A stretch of DNA of 64,000 nucleotides from JAYPWI01 sp038135065 (GTDB lineage Bacteria > Actinomycetota > Acidimicrobiia > Acidimicrobiales > Poriferisodalaceae), in assembly GCA_038135065.1 (NCBI GenBank), contig JAYPWI010000007.1, positions 56,256 through 120,255 of the forward strand. The letters are read 5' to 3'. This document shows positions 51,784 through 60,463 of this stretch, piece after piece (positions within the stretch are counted from its first letter, which is position 1; each line of letters opens with the position of its first letter). The position numbers and the translations under genes were made by a program. The notes below the pieces were generated by a model. It worked only from the letters and a program-made list of their open reading frames with translations, had not been told where the DNA came from and searched no databases.

Positions 51784-53070
51784 ATGCCCGAGACGCGCCG
51801 ATTCTTCCTCCAGACACTGGGTTGTCCCAAGAATCAGGTCGACTCGGACAAGATCGAGGGCACCTTGGTAGATCAGGGGATGACCTCGACGGAGGATCCG
51901 AGCCAGGCCGATGTCGTGGTGGTCAACACCTGCGCCTTCATCGAGGAGGCCCGTCAGGAGTCGATCGACACGGTGCTCGCCCTCGACGAGGTCCGGCGCT
52001 CGGGGTCCCGACTGGTGGTCACGGGCTGTATGGCCGAGCGGTACGGCGACGAACTGGCCGAGGCGCTGCCCGAGGTCGACCAGGTGGCAGGGTTCGGCGT
52101 CCCCGTTCGGCTCGGTCGTCGCCCCACGGGTCTCGAGGCCGCTGCCGAGCAGCTGCCCTCGTTCGATCTGCTCAATCTCCGGCGACCGCCCGCCTCGATG
52201 CCATGGGCCTATGTCAAGATCGCCGAGGGGTGCGACCGTACCTGTGGGTTCTGCGCCATCCCCTCGTTCCGGGGTCCCCAGGTGAGCCGAACGTTGACCT
52301 CGATCCTCGACGAGGTGGCCCAACTCGAGGTGCGCGAGGTGGTGTTGGTCGCCCAGGACCTGGCCAGCTTCGGAAAGGATCGCGGGGAGCGGGGGGCCAT
52401 CGTTCCCCTCGTCGAGCAGGTTGCGTCGATGGTCGACCGGGTGCGGTTGCTCTACCTGTATCCGTCCGACCTGAGCGATGAACTGGTCGAGGCGATCCTG
52501 GCCTCAGGGGTGCCGTATTTCGATCTGTCGCTCCAGCACGTGGCACGGGATCATCTACGCAAGATGCGCAGGTGGGGTGACGGTCAGCGGTTTCTGGATC
52601 GGATCGACTACATCCGGGCCATGGAGCCCGATGCCGTCTTCCGGTCGAATTTCATCGTGGGCTACCCCGGCGAGACCGAAGACCACCAGGCCGAGATGGT
52701 CTCGTGGCTCGAGGCGGCCCAACTCGATTGGTGCGGGCTGTTCACCTACTCGGCAGAGGAGGGAACGCTGGCGGCCGGCCTGGACGGGCAGGTCCCCCAC
52801 GGCCTGGCCCTCGAGCGGCAGGCAGAACTCAGCGAACTGCAGGATGCGATCACGGCGGCCCGGCGGGACGACCTGGTAGGTCGCCGGGTCGAGGTGCTGG
52901 TAGACGAGGTTGGTGTCGGGCGTTCCCATCGGGAGGCACCGGAGATCGACGGCGTGGTACGGGTGCCTGCCGAGTTGGCCGTGGGTGAGTTCCACGAGGT
53001 CACCATCGAGTGGGCCGTCGGTCCCGACGTCGGCGCCGAGGGCACCTGGCCCGGGCCGGGCGAATCGTGA
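51784..53070 (+). CDS. rimO: Ribosomal protein S12 methylthiotransferase
   Basis: 428 aa, the usual size. The N-terminal UPF0004 cluster cysteines C14, C50 and C82, the radical-SAM motif C150-xxx-C154-xx-C157 (GCDRTCGFCAIP) and a C-terminal TRAM domain are present. RimO adds a methylthio group to an aspartate of ribosomal protein S12 using two Fe-S clusters and SAM. The stop overlaps the pgsA start (GTGA). In other actinobacteria this gene lies close to ftsK; here about 40 kb separate them. Confidence 0.95.
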   Translation: MPETRRFFLQTLGCPKNQVDSDKIEGTLVDQGMTSTEDPSQADVVVVNTCAFIEEARQESIDTVLALDEVRRSGSRLVVTGCMAERYGDELAEALPEVDQVAGFGVPVRLGRRPTGLEAAAEQLPSFDLLNLRRPPASMPWAYVKIAEGCDRTCGFCAIPSFRGPQVSRTLTSILDEVAQLEVREVVLVAQDLASFGKDRGERGAIVPLVEQVASMVDRVRLLYLYPSDLSDELVEAILASGVPYFDLSLQHVARDHLRKMRRWGDGQRFLDRIDYIRAMEPDAVFRSNFIVGYPGETEDHQAEMVSWLEAAQLDWCGLFTYSAEEGTLAAGLDGQVPHGLALERQAELSELQDAITAARRDDLVGRRVEVLVDEVGVGRSHREAPEIDGVVRVPAELAVGEFHEVTIEWAVGPDVGAEGTWPGPGES

Positions 53071-53663
53071 GCGACCAGTCGTCAGGCGGTCCGAGGTACG
53101 AGCCGGGGGCGATGCTGACCCCGGCCAACATGGTGACGGTGGCCAGGATCGCAGCCACCCCGGTGTTCGTGGTGATGGTGGCCGGAGGCGACCCTGCGTG
53201 GCTCACCTTCTGGGTGGGCTTCGCGATCGGTATCACCGATTTCCTGGACGGCTACCTGGCTCGTCGACAGGGAGCCACTCGGTCGGGGGCGTTCCTCGAT
53301 CCCCTCGCCGACAAGGTGCTGGTCCTCGGCGGGATGGTGGCGCTGGCCGTGAACGGACAGTTTCACTGGGCCCCGGTGGTCATCATCATGGGACGAGAGC
53401 TGGCCATCAGCGTCTATCGGTCACGCGTTGGTCGGCAAGGGATCTCCGTGCCTGCGACCAGGGCTGCGAAATGGAAGACCTTCGTCCAGTTGTGGGCCAT
53501 CGGGTTCGCGTTGATCCCTCCGATTGCCCAACATTCCCATTGGGTGGCCACCACCACCCTGTGGGTGTCCGTCGCCCTCACCGTGTGGACGGGGATCTCG
53601 TATCTCTGGGGAGCCCGGCGCCTGGCCGCCGAGTCGGCTGCCAAGGATGCCGACGACCGTTGA
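53067..53663 (+). CDS. pgsA: CDP-diacylglycerol--glycerol-3-phosphate phosphatidyltransferase
   Basis: 198 aa membrane protein with about five or six hydrophobic segments. The CDP-alcohol phosphotransferase motif is complete: D58, D61-G62, A65-R66, G74, D78 and D82. It makes phosphatidylglycerophosphate, the precursor of phosphatidylglycerol and cardiolipin; a phosphatidylinositol-phosphate synthase role is a less likely alternative. The GTG start is read in the overlap with rimO, and a TTG overlaps its stop for the epimerase, so rimO-pgsA-epimerase are coupled. Confidence 0.93.
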   Translation: MSDQSSGGPRYEPGAMLTPANMVTVARIAATPVFVVMVAGGDPAWLTFWVGFAIGITDFLDGYLARRQGATRSGAFLDPLADKVLVLGGMVALAVNGQFHWAPVVIIMGRELAISVYRSRVGRQGISVPATRAAKWKTFVQLWAIGFALIPPIAQHSHWVATTTLWVSVALTVWTGISYLWGARRLAAESAAKDADDR

Positions 53664-54478
53664 GTGATCTCCTGCGGCTCACCTCTGGTGACGTGTGCGC
53701 TGTCGTGGACCCTCGACGGGGTGGTCGGATCGCCGAACTGTGGGTGGCCGGGGTCCAGTTGTTGGTGACCGAGCAGGAGGCCGGCGGGGACCCACTGGGC
53801 TGGGGGTGGTACCCGATGGTCCCCTTCGCCGGACGGATTCGGGGCGGGGAGTTCACCTTCGCTGGGCAGCGGTGGCGACTCCCTGTGGTGATGGGCGGCC
53901 ACGCACTGCACGGCTACGGCTATCTCTCCCCCTGGGAGCGGATCGACGACCACACCCTCGAGCTGGTCTTCGGATCCCCATGGCCGTTCCGAGGGTCGGT
54001 TCGGCAGCAGTTCACTGTGCATCCTGACGGGGTGACGGTGGTGATGGAGGTGCGGGCTCAGGATCGCCAACCGGTGAGCCTCGGCTGGCATCCCTGGTTC
54101 CGTCGTCGCAGCGAGGGAGGGGCTCGGCTCAGTCTCGATGTGTCCCCGGGCCGGATGTACGAGCTCGACGAGAGCGACATTCCGACGGGTCGTTTGATCA
54201 CGCCGCCTCGAGGGCCGTGGGACAACTGTTTCGTCGAGCTGGCGGCCGCACCCCGCCTGCGCTGGGACAACGGTGTGGAGATTTCCGTGGACAGCTCGTG
54301 CGATCACTGGGTGATCTACGACCGCCCCGAGCACGCCCTCTGCGTCGAGCCCCAGACCGAGGCCCCAGACGCCGTCAACCGCGACCCGGTGGTGGTTGTC
54401 GGGGGTGATCGATTCGTCCACTCGATGTCGGTCACGGTGCTTGGGCGTCCGGGGGATCCGACCGGTCCCACCGGGTAA
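53660..54478 (+). CDS. Aldose 1-epimerase (galactose mutarotase family)
   Basis: 272 aa. GGHALHGYGYL (about 77-87), the catalytic HPWF (about 142-145) and the C-terminal VEPQTEAP (about 231-238) with the catalytic Glu agree with the mutarotase fold, which interconverts sugar anomers. The start is TTG at 53660, overlapping the pgsA stop; no other in-frame start is close. A role with lipid sugars or simple hexose use cannot be decided. It ends 81 bases before cinA. Confidence 0.85.
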   Translation: MSDLLRLTSGDVCAVVDPRRGGRIAELWVAGVQLLVTEQEAGGDPLGWGWYPMVPFAGRIRGGEFTFAGQRWRLPVVMGGHALHGYGYLSPWERIDDHTLELVFGSPWPFRGSVRQQFTVHPDGVTVVMEVRAQDRQPVSLGWHPWFRRRSEGGARLSLDVSPGRMYELDESDIPTGRLITPPRGPWDNCFVELAAAPRLRWDNGVEISVDSSCDHWVIYDRPEHALCVEPQTEAPDAVNRDPVVVVGGDRFVHSMSVTVLGRPGDPTGPTG

Positions 54479-54490
54479 CGGAGACCCGTC

Positions 54491-54496
54491 TAGCCT
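54491..54496 (+). promoter_or_regulatory. -10 box TAGCCT before cinA
   Basis: Transcription would start near 54503, giving a leader of about 57 bases that holds AAGGAGGTG (54545-54553) before the cinA ATG; unlike most genes here, cinA would have a leader. Confidence 0.45.
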
Positions 54497-54559
54497 CCGA
54501 CCCCTGGGGCCGGTGGCAGAGGCCTCCCAGAGAACGCTCGGACGAAGGAGGTGCCGCAG

Positions 54560-55816
54560 ATGAAGTGCGAGATCATCGCGGTCGGTACGGAACTGCTGCT
54601 CGGTCAGATCGTCGACACCAACTCGTCGTGGATGGGGGAGCAGCTCGCCCTGGCTGGTATCGACAGCCACTATCAGACCAAGGTCGGTGACAACTGGGAC
54701 CGCATCGAGGATGCCGTGCGCCTCGGCCTCGGGCGCAGTGACGCGGTGATCATGTGCGGAGGACTCGGACCCACCCAGGACGACATCACCCGCGACGTGA
54801 TCGCCCGCGTCATGGGCGTGGACCTGGTACTTGACGAGGTCATCGCCCAGCGAATCAGGCACATGTTCGAAGCCCGGGGGCGGTCCATGCCCGAGAACAA
54901 CCTGCGCCAAGCCATGGTGCCAGTCGGGGCCCACACCATCGCCCAGCAGCCGGGAACCGCCCCGGGTCTCGTCGCTCCGATCCCCCAGCCAGACGGGAGC
55001 GAGAAGGTCATCTATGCCGTACCCGGGGTGCCCTCGGAGATGAAGGAGATGGTGGCGGGAACCGTCATCCCCGACCTGCAGGAGCGGGCCGGTGTGCGGG
55101 CCGTCATCGACAGCCGGGTGCTGCGAACCTGGGGTCAGTCCGAGTCGGGGCTGGCCGAGATGCTGGCCGAGCGGATCGACGAACTCGATGGCCCCGGGAA
55201 CCCCACCCTCGCCTTTTTGGCCAGCGGTATCGAAGGGATCAAGGTACGGGTGACCGCCAAGGCGGCGACTGCGGCGGAGGTCGTCTCGGTACTCGACGCC
55301 GAGGAGCGGGTGCTGCGCCGCCTGCTCGGTGATCTGGTGTTTGCCCTCGACGAGGACAACATGGAAGCGGTGGTACTTGGTGCGTTGGCGGACCGGGGGA
55401 TGACCCTCGGGGTGGTGGAGACCCTGACGGGTGGGTTCATGGCGTCGCGACTCTCTATGGCCCGGCGGGGGCGAGAGGCGTTCATCGGTGGCATCGTCGT
55501 CAATGGTGTGGAGCCGCTCCAGCGCCTGCTCGGCGCCGAGGCTCCCCCGCTCGCTTCGCCGGAGGCTGCGCAGGGGCTGGCAGCCGCAGCTCGGCGCGAG
55601 ATGGGTACCGACGTCGGCATCGCGACCACGGGGGTTGCGGACAGCGCCTCGGCCACCGATGAGCACCCCTTCGGCACGGCGTGGGTTGCCCTGTCGATGG
55701 AAGGGTCCGACACCGTCGAAGTGGTGCGCCTCCCCGGCGACATCGAGCGGATCCGCCAGTTCAGTGTGATCTCCGTGTTGAACCTGCTACGGCTCAGGCT
55801 CCAGAACGACACCTGA
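54560..55816 (+). CDS. cinA: CinA-like protein with divergent PncC domain
   Basis: 418 aa, normal length. The N-terminal MoCF-like domain (AVGTELLLGQIVDTNS, about 7-22; GGLGPTQDDITRD, about 67-79) is a good match. The C-terminal nicotinamide-nucleotide amidohydrolase domain is unusual: the ESxTGG motif reads E287-T-L-T-G-G, with Thr for the catalytic Ser, and the YSNEAK-type lysine position reads VNGVEPLQ. Deamidase activity may be lost, leaving ADP-ribose pyrophosphatase activity. ATG at 54560 is used because AAGGAGGTG covers the GTG at 54551. A hairpin follows the stop. Confidence 0.9.
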   Translation: MKCEIIAVGTELLLGQIVDTNSSWMGEQLALAGIDSHYQTKVGDNWDRIEDAVRLGLGRSDAVIMCGGLGPTQDDITRDVIARVMGVDLVLDEVIAQRIRHMFEARGRSMPENNLRQAMVPVGAHTIAQQPGTAPGLVAPIPQPDGSEKVIYAVPGVPSEMKEMVAGTVIPDLQERAGVRAVIDSRVLRTWGQSESGLAEMLAERIDELDGPGNPTLAFLASGIEGIKVRVTAKAATAAEVVSVLDAEERVLRRLLGDLVFALDEDNMEAVVLGALADRGMTLGVVETLTGGFMASRLSMARRGREAFIGGIVVNGVEPLQRLLGAEAPPLASPEAAQGLAAAARREMGTDVGIATTGVADSASATDEHPFGTAWVALSMEGSDTVEVVRLPGDIERIRQFSVISVLNLLRLRLQNDT

Positions 55817-55845
55817 TCTGCCGACAGGATCCCGACGTCACGTCC

Positions 55846-55875
55846 GGTTCCGTTCCCGCCTGCGGGTTCGGAACC
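55846..55875. terminator. Hairpin between cinA and lipoprotein gene
   Basis: Stem GGTTCCG and CGGAACC, a symmetric TT/TT mismatch, inner stem CCCGC and GCGGG around CT. No T-run. It likely ends the cinA transcript. The central GGGTTC and GAACCC also form a short palindrome that could be an operator for the next gene. Confidence 0.55.
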
Positions 55876-55894
55876 CGACTCGGGAGACCGTCCG

Positions 55895-57049
55895 ATGCGC
55901 AGACATTCTCGATCCGCACTGCTGTTGACAGCGATCGCCTTGGTCGTTGGATGTTCAGCGTTCGGTTCCGACGGCGGGGCCCCCGACCTCCCAGGGGTGC
56001 CGATGGCCGCGGCCCCAGACGAGACAACGGTTGCCGTGCAGTTCATGAGCCTGCCCAAGGGCCCTCCACCGGATCGATCCACCACGGCAACGACGGCTCT
56101 CTCCGACGGCACCACGAGCACGACCGAGCCGACCACCTCCCAACCTCCCGCAACGAGCGCCCCGCCGCCTGCCTCCCCCCCGGTGACCCAACCATCTGAT
56201 CTCGACCCGGCCGATCAGGTGGCAGTGGATGCCGCGGTAGCGGTGCTGTTCAGCGTCCCTCACTCCTCGGACTCCGCCGAGGTGTTGCTGGTTCTGAACG
56301 GGGAGGGGCAGTTCTTTGGGTTCGAAGGCCCGCTGGGTGGGGTGCGCGTCGAGCGTCCGGAGGGGTACCAATCGGGTTTGGGTCCCTTCCATTGGTTGGC
56401 TGGCGACGGAGCGACGCAGGGTTCGTGGTTCGACGACAGCGGTGATCTGTACATGACCGGAACGCTCTTCGGGGAGGTCTGGGCCGATGAGCCGACCCTG
56501 GCAGCCCTGGCCGAGGGGTGGGGCATCGTCGACACCAGCATCGTCGGAGACCCCATAGATGTCTTCGATGCCCTGGGTATGCCCTGGGCCGATCACGACG
56601 AATACCTCGACGCCCTCTCCAACAGCGCAGTGACAGGACCCCGAGAAGATGTACCTGGGGGTACGAGGTACCCGGTGGAGCTCCACTTGGGGCACCTCAT
56701 CGGCATCTGGGGGGTCAATGCGCACGCTGGCCTGGCGTGGCTCGATGCCAGCCTGGTCGAGGCGGGACTCGACGCCGCAACCGTGGGTGTCGTGGTGGAG
56801 GACCTCGACTTCGAGGAGGTCCAGGGTTGGGTCACCCTCGACGACCAGGCGCGCTTGGTGGAGTTCTACGCCCGTTTCGATCTCGGCGCCTTCTTCGCCC
56901 GACTCGGGGTGTTGGACGACATCGGCCTAGGAGATGGTTGGTCCGATGTGTCATGGGCGTACACCGTCGATCACTCCCCGGCCTGGTCGCTCGGGGCGCC
57001 CAGCGACGGGTACACGGACGTGACCGACGAGATCGCAGCCATGATGTGA
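55895..57049 (+). CDS. Predicted lipoprotein of unknown function (first of a related pair)
   Basis: 384 aa. A signal peptide with lipobox VVGC (Cys20) predicts lipid anchoring at the outer face of the membrane. A Ser/Thr/Pro-rich linker (about 55-105) precedes a beta-rich domain of about 280 residues. The end (ARFDLGAFFARLGVLDDIG near residue 326) resembles that of the next lipoprotein (YELDMGSMLASMGLDEEIG), so the two are probably paralogues that have diverged. No family was recognised with confidence. The pair lies between cinA and an oxidoreductase gene. Confidence 0.75.
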   Translation: MRRHSRSALLLTAIALVVGCSAFGSDGGAPDLPGVPMAAAPDETTVAVQFMSLPKGPPPDRSTTATTALSDGTTSTTEPTTSQPPATSAPPPASPPVTQPSDLDPADQVAVDAAVAVLFSVPHSSDSAEVLLVLNGEGQFFGFEGPLGGVRVERPEGYQSGLGPFHWLAGDGATQGSWFDDSGDLYMTGTLFGEVWADEPTLAALAEGWGIVDTSIVGDPIDVFDALGMPWADHDEYLDALSNSAVTGPREDVPGGTRYPVELHLGHLIGIWGVNAHAGLAWLDASLVEAGLDAATVGVVVEDLDFEEVQGWVTLDDQARLVEFYARFDLGAFFARLGVLDDIGLGDGWSDVSWAYTVDHSPAWSLGAPSDGYTDVTDEIAAMM

Positions 57050-57102
57050 GGCCCCCGTTCGGCACCCGGTCGCATCGGGATCGTCGCCCTGCAACTCCTT
57101 TG

Positions 57103-57115
57103 CTCACGATGTGAG
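57103..57115. promoter_or_regulatory. Short inverted repeat before second lipoprotein
   Basis: CTCAC-GAT-GTGAG, a 5-bp perfect repeat with 3-base spacer in the 109-base gap. Weak; could be an operator half-site pair. Confidence 0.25.
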
Positions 57116-57158
57116 ACCAAGGGTCGATGGGATGTGGTCGGCCGACCTGGAGATGGCG

Positions 57159-58325
57159 ATGAGAACACTGACGACGCTGGGGGCAGGGGCGGCCCTGCTA
57201 CTTGCTGCGTGCGGAGGCGGAAACGACGTCGGCGAATCGGCGGCGGCCACCTCGGCACCTGCGACCACGATCGAGATCGTTGCCGAGCCCGAGGGAGGAG
57301 AGACCTCGCCGAGCCTCCCCTCTGCTGAGTCGGGAAAGGGCCCGCAGCCCTCCACCACGCTGAAGTCCACGGCACCCGTCTCGTCATCCACGACGATGCT
57401 CGCTCCGGCGTTGGGGGGCGGGCAGGCCGAGGCATCGCTGGTCCTGGCCGCAGCAGATGCGGTCATGGGCGAGGCCTTCGAGGGCAACCTGTACATGGAG
57501 ATCGCGGTCAGCGACGGATTCGATGCCATGACGCTCGGCGGGATGGACCGCCCATTCGCGGAGATGGCTGTCGATGCCGGGGGCCGGACCTTCATGTCGA
57601 TGGATCTGTCGGCACTCTCGGACGAGTTCAGTGGCCTCGGTCTCGAGCCGTCGATGGAGTTCCTGATCGACGGGCTGGACATGTACCTGCGGGGCGAAAT
57701 CTTCGCGTTGATAAGCCAGTTGGACCAGCGCCTCGGGTCCTTCGCCTCGCTCGACACCTCGTGGGGTCGCCTCGATCTCACGGTGTTGGCTGCGCAGAAT
57801 GACGATCTCTCGGTCGACGACATCACCGGTGCCCTGGGTGGAGGGTCGGTCGGTTTCGAGGGGTACATCGAGGCGTTGCGCAGCCTGTCAGATGTCAGCG
57901 CCGGGGAGCCCTCGGCGGTCAACGGCGTGCCGACGACCTACTACGTCGTCCAGACCACGTTCGGGGACCTGCTGGAGTCCAACGGTGGACTCGACACCGA
58001 TCAGCTGAGCCAACTGTTCTCGGCGCTGGGGTATCCAGACAGCGAGCTGCAAGCGGCGCTGTGGGCCATGGAGGAACTGCCGGTTCTTCTGGGAGTAGAC
58101 GTCGACGCCGAGGGCCGTCTTCGGCGATTCCACTACGAGCTCGATATGGGTTCGATGCTGGCCAGCATGGGGCTCGACGAGGAGATTGGTGCGGCAGGGA
58201 TCACCATGACCGTGGTCACGCGTATGGACGTGCTCGCCTACGGGGGTGACATCTCGGTCGAGGTGCCGACGGGCAAGGTCGCTGATATCACCGAGGCCTT
58301 CAGCTACCTGCTGAGCCTGGGCTGA
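57159..58325 (+). CDS. Predicted lipoprotein (LppX/LprG-like?) (second of a pair)
   Basis: 388 aa. Signal peptide with lipobox LAAC (Cys18), Ser/Thr/Pro linker to about 75, then a mixed domain. The VNGVPTTYYVVQTTF segment (about 257-271) recalls actinobacterial LppX/LprG-type lipid-carrier lipoproteins, and the C-terminal part matches the previous gene. ATG at 57159 is chosen since GGAG lies 6 bases before it; earlier in-frame codons precede the signal peptide. A short inverted repeat CTCAC-GAT-GTGAG (57103-57115) lies upstream and may be regulatory. Confidence 0.7.
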   Translation: MRTLTTLGAGAALLLAACGGGNDVGESAAATSAPATTIEIVAEPEGGETSPSLPSAESGKGPQPSTTLKSTAPVSSSTTMLAPALGGGQAEASLVLAAADAVMGEAFEGNLYMEIAVSDGFDAMTLGGMDRPFAEMAVDAGGRTFMSMDLSALSDEFSGLGLEPSMEFLIDGLDMYLRGEIFALISQLDQRLGSFASLDTSWGRLDLTVLAAQNDDLSVDDITGALGGGSVGFEGYIEALRSLSDVSAGEPSAVNGVPTTYYVVQTTFGDLLESNGGLDTDQLSQLFSALGYPDSELQAALWAMEELPVLLGVDVDAEGRLRRFHYELDMGSMLASMGLDEEIGAAGITMTVVTRMDVLAYGGDISVEVPTGKVADITEAFSYLLSLG

Positions 58326-58410
58326 CCGCAATTCGGGCGCTGTACCCGGGGTCGCATCGATCAATCAGGGCCTGCGTGACCTTCGGCACTCCCCCCGAAG
58401 CCGAAGACCC

Positions 58411-58416
58411 TAGGCT
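58411..58416 (+). promoter_or_regulatory. -10 box TAGGCT
   Basis: TAGGCT ends 6 bases before the ATG at 58423. Confidence 0.5.
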
Positions 58417-58422
58417 CGCCCC

Positions 58423-59325
58423 ATGCGCTTCAGCTTCTGGACGGGAAACGGGCAGTCGTGGGCGGACACTCTCGAAGGGTGCTCCCACGCCGAGGCCACG
58501 GGGTGGGACGGCATCTGGTACGCCGACCATTTCATGCCCAACGAAGACAACGTCGACCAACCGATCCACGAAGCCTGGTCGATCCTGGCTGCCATTGCGG
58601 CGGCAGTTCCCCGGGTGCGAATCGGGCCTCTGGTCGCAGGGAACACCTATCGCAACCCGGCCCTCACGGCCAAGATCGCGACGACCATCGACCACATCTC
58701 GGGTGGTCGGGTGGTGTTGGGTCTCGGCGCTGGCTGGCAGGAAAACGAGCACGAGAAGTACGGCTTCGACTTCTCGACCCTCAAAGGCCGCCTCGACCGT
58801 CTCGATGAAGCGGTCGAGATCATCACCTCCTTGTTGACGTCTCCCAGGACCGACCACGATGGCGAGCACTACCGGATCGTGGACGCTCCACTCGACCCGA
58901 AACCGATACAGGAACGGGTGCCTCTCCTGATCGGCGGAGCGGGCAAGAAACGGACCCTGCGAACGGCCGCCCGCTACGCCGACGAGTGGAACTACTGGGG
59001 CATGCCCGAGGACATCGCCGACCTGTGCGAGGTGCTCGACAGACATTGCGAGGACGTTGGCCGGGATCCCGCCGAGATCTCCAGGTCGGCGGTTGCCCTG
59101 ATGTTCATTTCGGAGAACGAGGAGTCCCTGGCCAAGTTGCGCGATCGGGATTTCGGGCGGGCCACCATCGTCGGAACACCTGCGGAGGTCGTCGACATGG
59201 TGGGGCGTTACCGAGACGTCGGTGTCGAGGAGTTGATCGTGCCTGACTTCACGTTCGGCCCGATGGAGCGCAAGAAGGCATCGATGGACCTGTTCATCGA
59301 GCAGGTTGCTCCAGCCTTCCGCTGA
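58423..59325 (+). CDS. LLM-class F420-dependent oxidoreductase
   Basis: 300 aa. RFSFWTGNGQSWADTLEGC (about 2-20), ATGWDGIWYADHFMP (about 25-39), ISGGRVVLGLGAGWQENEH (about 93-111) and LIGGAGKKRTLRTAARYAD (about 169-187) fit the actinobacterial F420-dependent LLM families well. The reaction is an F420- or FMN-linked redox step on an unknown substrate. It is followed after 11 bases by a beta-propeller gene and probably co-transcribed. Three LLM genes lie in the window. Confidence 0.9.
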   Translation: MRFSFWTGNGQSWADTLEGCSHAEATGWDGIWYADHFMPNEDNVDQPIHEAWSILAAIAAAVPRVRIGPLVAGNTYRNPALTAKIATTIDHISGGRVVLGLGAGWQENEHEKYGFDFSTLKGRLDRLDEAVEIITSLLTSPRTDHDGEHYRIVDAPLDPKPIQERVPLLIGGAGKKRTLRTAARYADEWNYWGMPEDIADLCEVLDRHCEDVGRDPAEISRSAVALMFISENEESLAKLRDRDFGRATIVGTPAEVVDMVGRYRDVGVEELIVPDFTFGPMERKKASMDLFIEQVAPAFR

Positions 59326-59336
59326 GGGGCGAGTCG

Positions 59337-60452
59337 ATGCAGCCCGTCCGCCTGGTCGTCCTCGGGGAGGATGGTCTGCTCTATCTCGCCGAGGCTCGTC
59401 GAGCAGGCAGCCGGGTCACGGTCGCGTTCGATCTGTTGGCCCGGCCTGAAACCGGACGGGAGATCCTTTCACCGGTGTGGGGTCCTGGCGGGGCCTGGGT
59501 GGCGTGGAGCGAGAGTGATGGGGTCGGGGGAAGGGTCCGGGTGATGGATCCCCAAGGCGAGTCCCTCCATGACCTCCCGGGGTTCCCTGCCTTCTGCCTG
59601 GACCCGAGTCCGGACGGTTCCCGCCTGGCCATGCTCTCGGCCGGGCCGCTCGGGCTCGAACTGCTGGTCCTCGATCTCGCCTCGGGCGCTACGTCGTTGG
59701 TCGGTCGGGGAGCCCCCCTGTACTGGAGTTGGGCGCCGAGCGGGAAGCGGCTGGCCCTGCACGTTGGCGATCGGGTGGCCATCGCCGATCTGGCGGTCAT
59801 GGAGGGGACCGTCGTGGAGCACGATGTGATGGACCCGGCCGGTCGATTCCTTGCGCCGTGGTGGTCGCCGGCCGGAGGCGAACTGATTCTTGGGGATCCC
59901 AAGGAGGGCTTGGTGGCCGTTTCCTTGGATGGGTCCGTCGTCAGCCCGATCACCGAGGGTCGGGCTGGGGTCCGCTTCGCAGTCGATCCCAGCGGTCAGC
60001 GAGTGGCCATGGTGGTGCAACACGGCGAACGGAGCAGGGTGGAGGTGGTCGACCGGTTGAGTGGGCGGCGAGAGGTGGCGGTCGACGAGCCCGTGGCGGC
60101 CATGTGGTGGAGCCCAGATGGCGTTCGGCTGGCCACATTGGTGGCTGGTGGTCGTCAGGGTGAACCCCTGTTGCGCTGGCGGGTCTGGGGCGCAGGTTCG
60201 ACCATCGACAGCCCGCCCTTTCGCCCGACGAGGGTGTTGGCCGAAACCGTGCTGCCCTTCTTCGAGCAGTTCTCCTTCGCTCATCGGGTCTTCTCGTCCG
60301 ATGGTCGCTGGTTGGCAGTCCCGACCGTCACGGCTACCGGCCGCAGCGACGTCGTGCTGTACGGGGTCGAGGGTGGTGATCCGGTGATCGTCGGTGAGGG
60401 CGTACTCGCCTGGTGCGCCCCTTCCGGTACCGATCCCGACGGTCGGCCCTGA
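59337..60452 (+). CDS. Beta-propeller (TolB/WD40-like) protein
   Basis: 371 aa. Repeated blades of the pattern DPSPDGSRLAML, APSGKRLAL, SPAGGELI, DPSGQRVAM, SPDGVRLATL and SSDGRWLAV, about 40-50 residues apart, define a TolB-like or WD40-like propeller. No signal peptide or enzyme motif is visible, so it is probably cytosolic and binds a partner protein or ligand. It is on the same strand as the LLM gene just upstream. Confidence 0.8.
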   Translation: MQPVRLVVLGEDGLLYLAEARRAGSRVTVAFDLLARPETGREILSPVWGPGGAWVAWSESDGVGGRVRVMDPQGESLHDLPGFPAFCLDPSPDGSRLAMLSAGPLGLELLVLDLASGATSLVGRGAPLYWSWAPSGKRLALHVGDRVAIADLAVMEGTVVEHDVMDPAGRFLAPWWSPAGGELILGDPKEGLVAVSLDGSVVSPITEGRAGVRFAVDPSGQRVAMVVQHGERSRVEVVDRLSGRREVAVDEPVAAMWWSPDGVRLATLVAGGRQGEPLLRWRVWGAGSTIDSPPFRPTRVLAETVLPFFEQFSFAHRVFSSDGRWLAVPTVTATGRSDVVLYGVEGGDPVIVGEGVLAWCAPSGTDPDGRP

Positions 60453-60463
60453 CCCGAGCCCGT

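Noticed and set aside
54551..54559. GTG at 54551 as cinA start
   Set aside because: It lies inside the AAGGAGGTG ribosome site for the ATG at 54560, which gives the normal CinA N-terminus.
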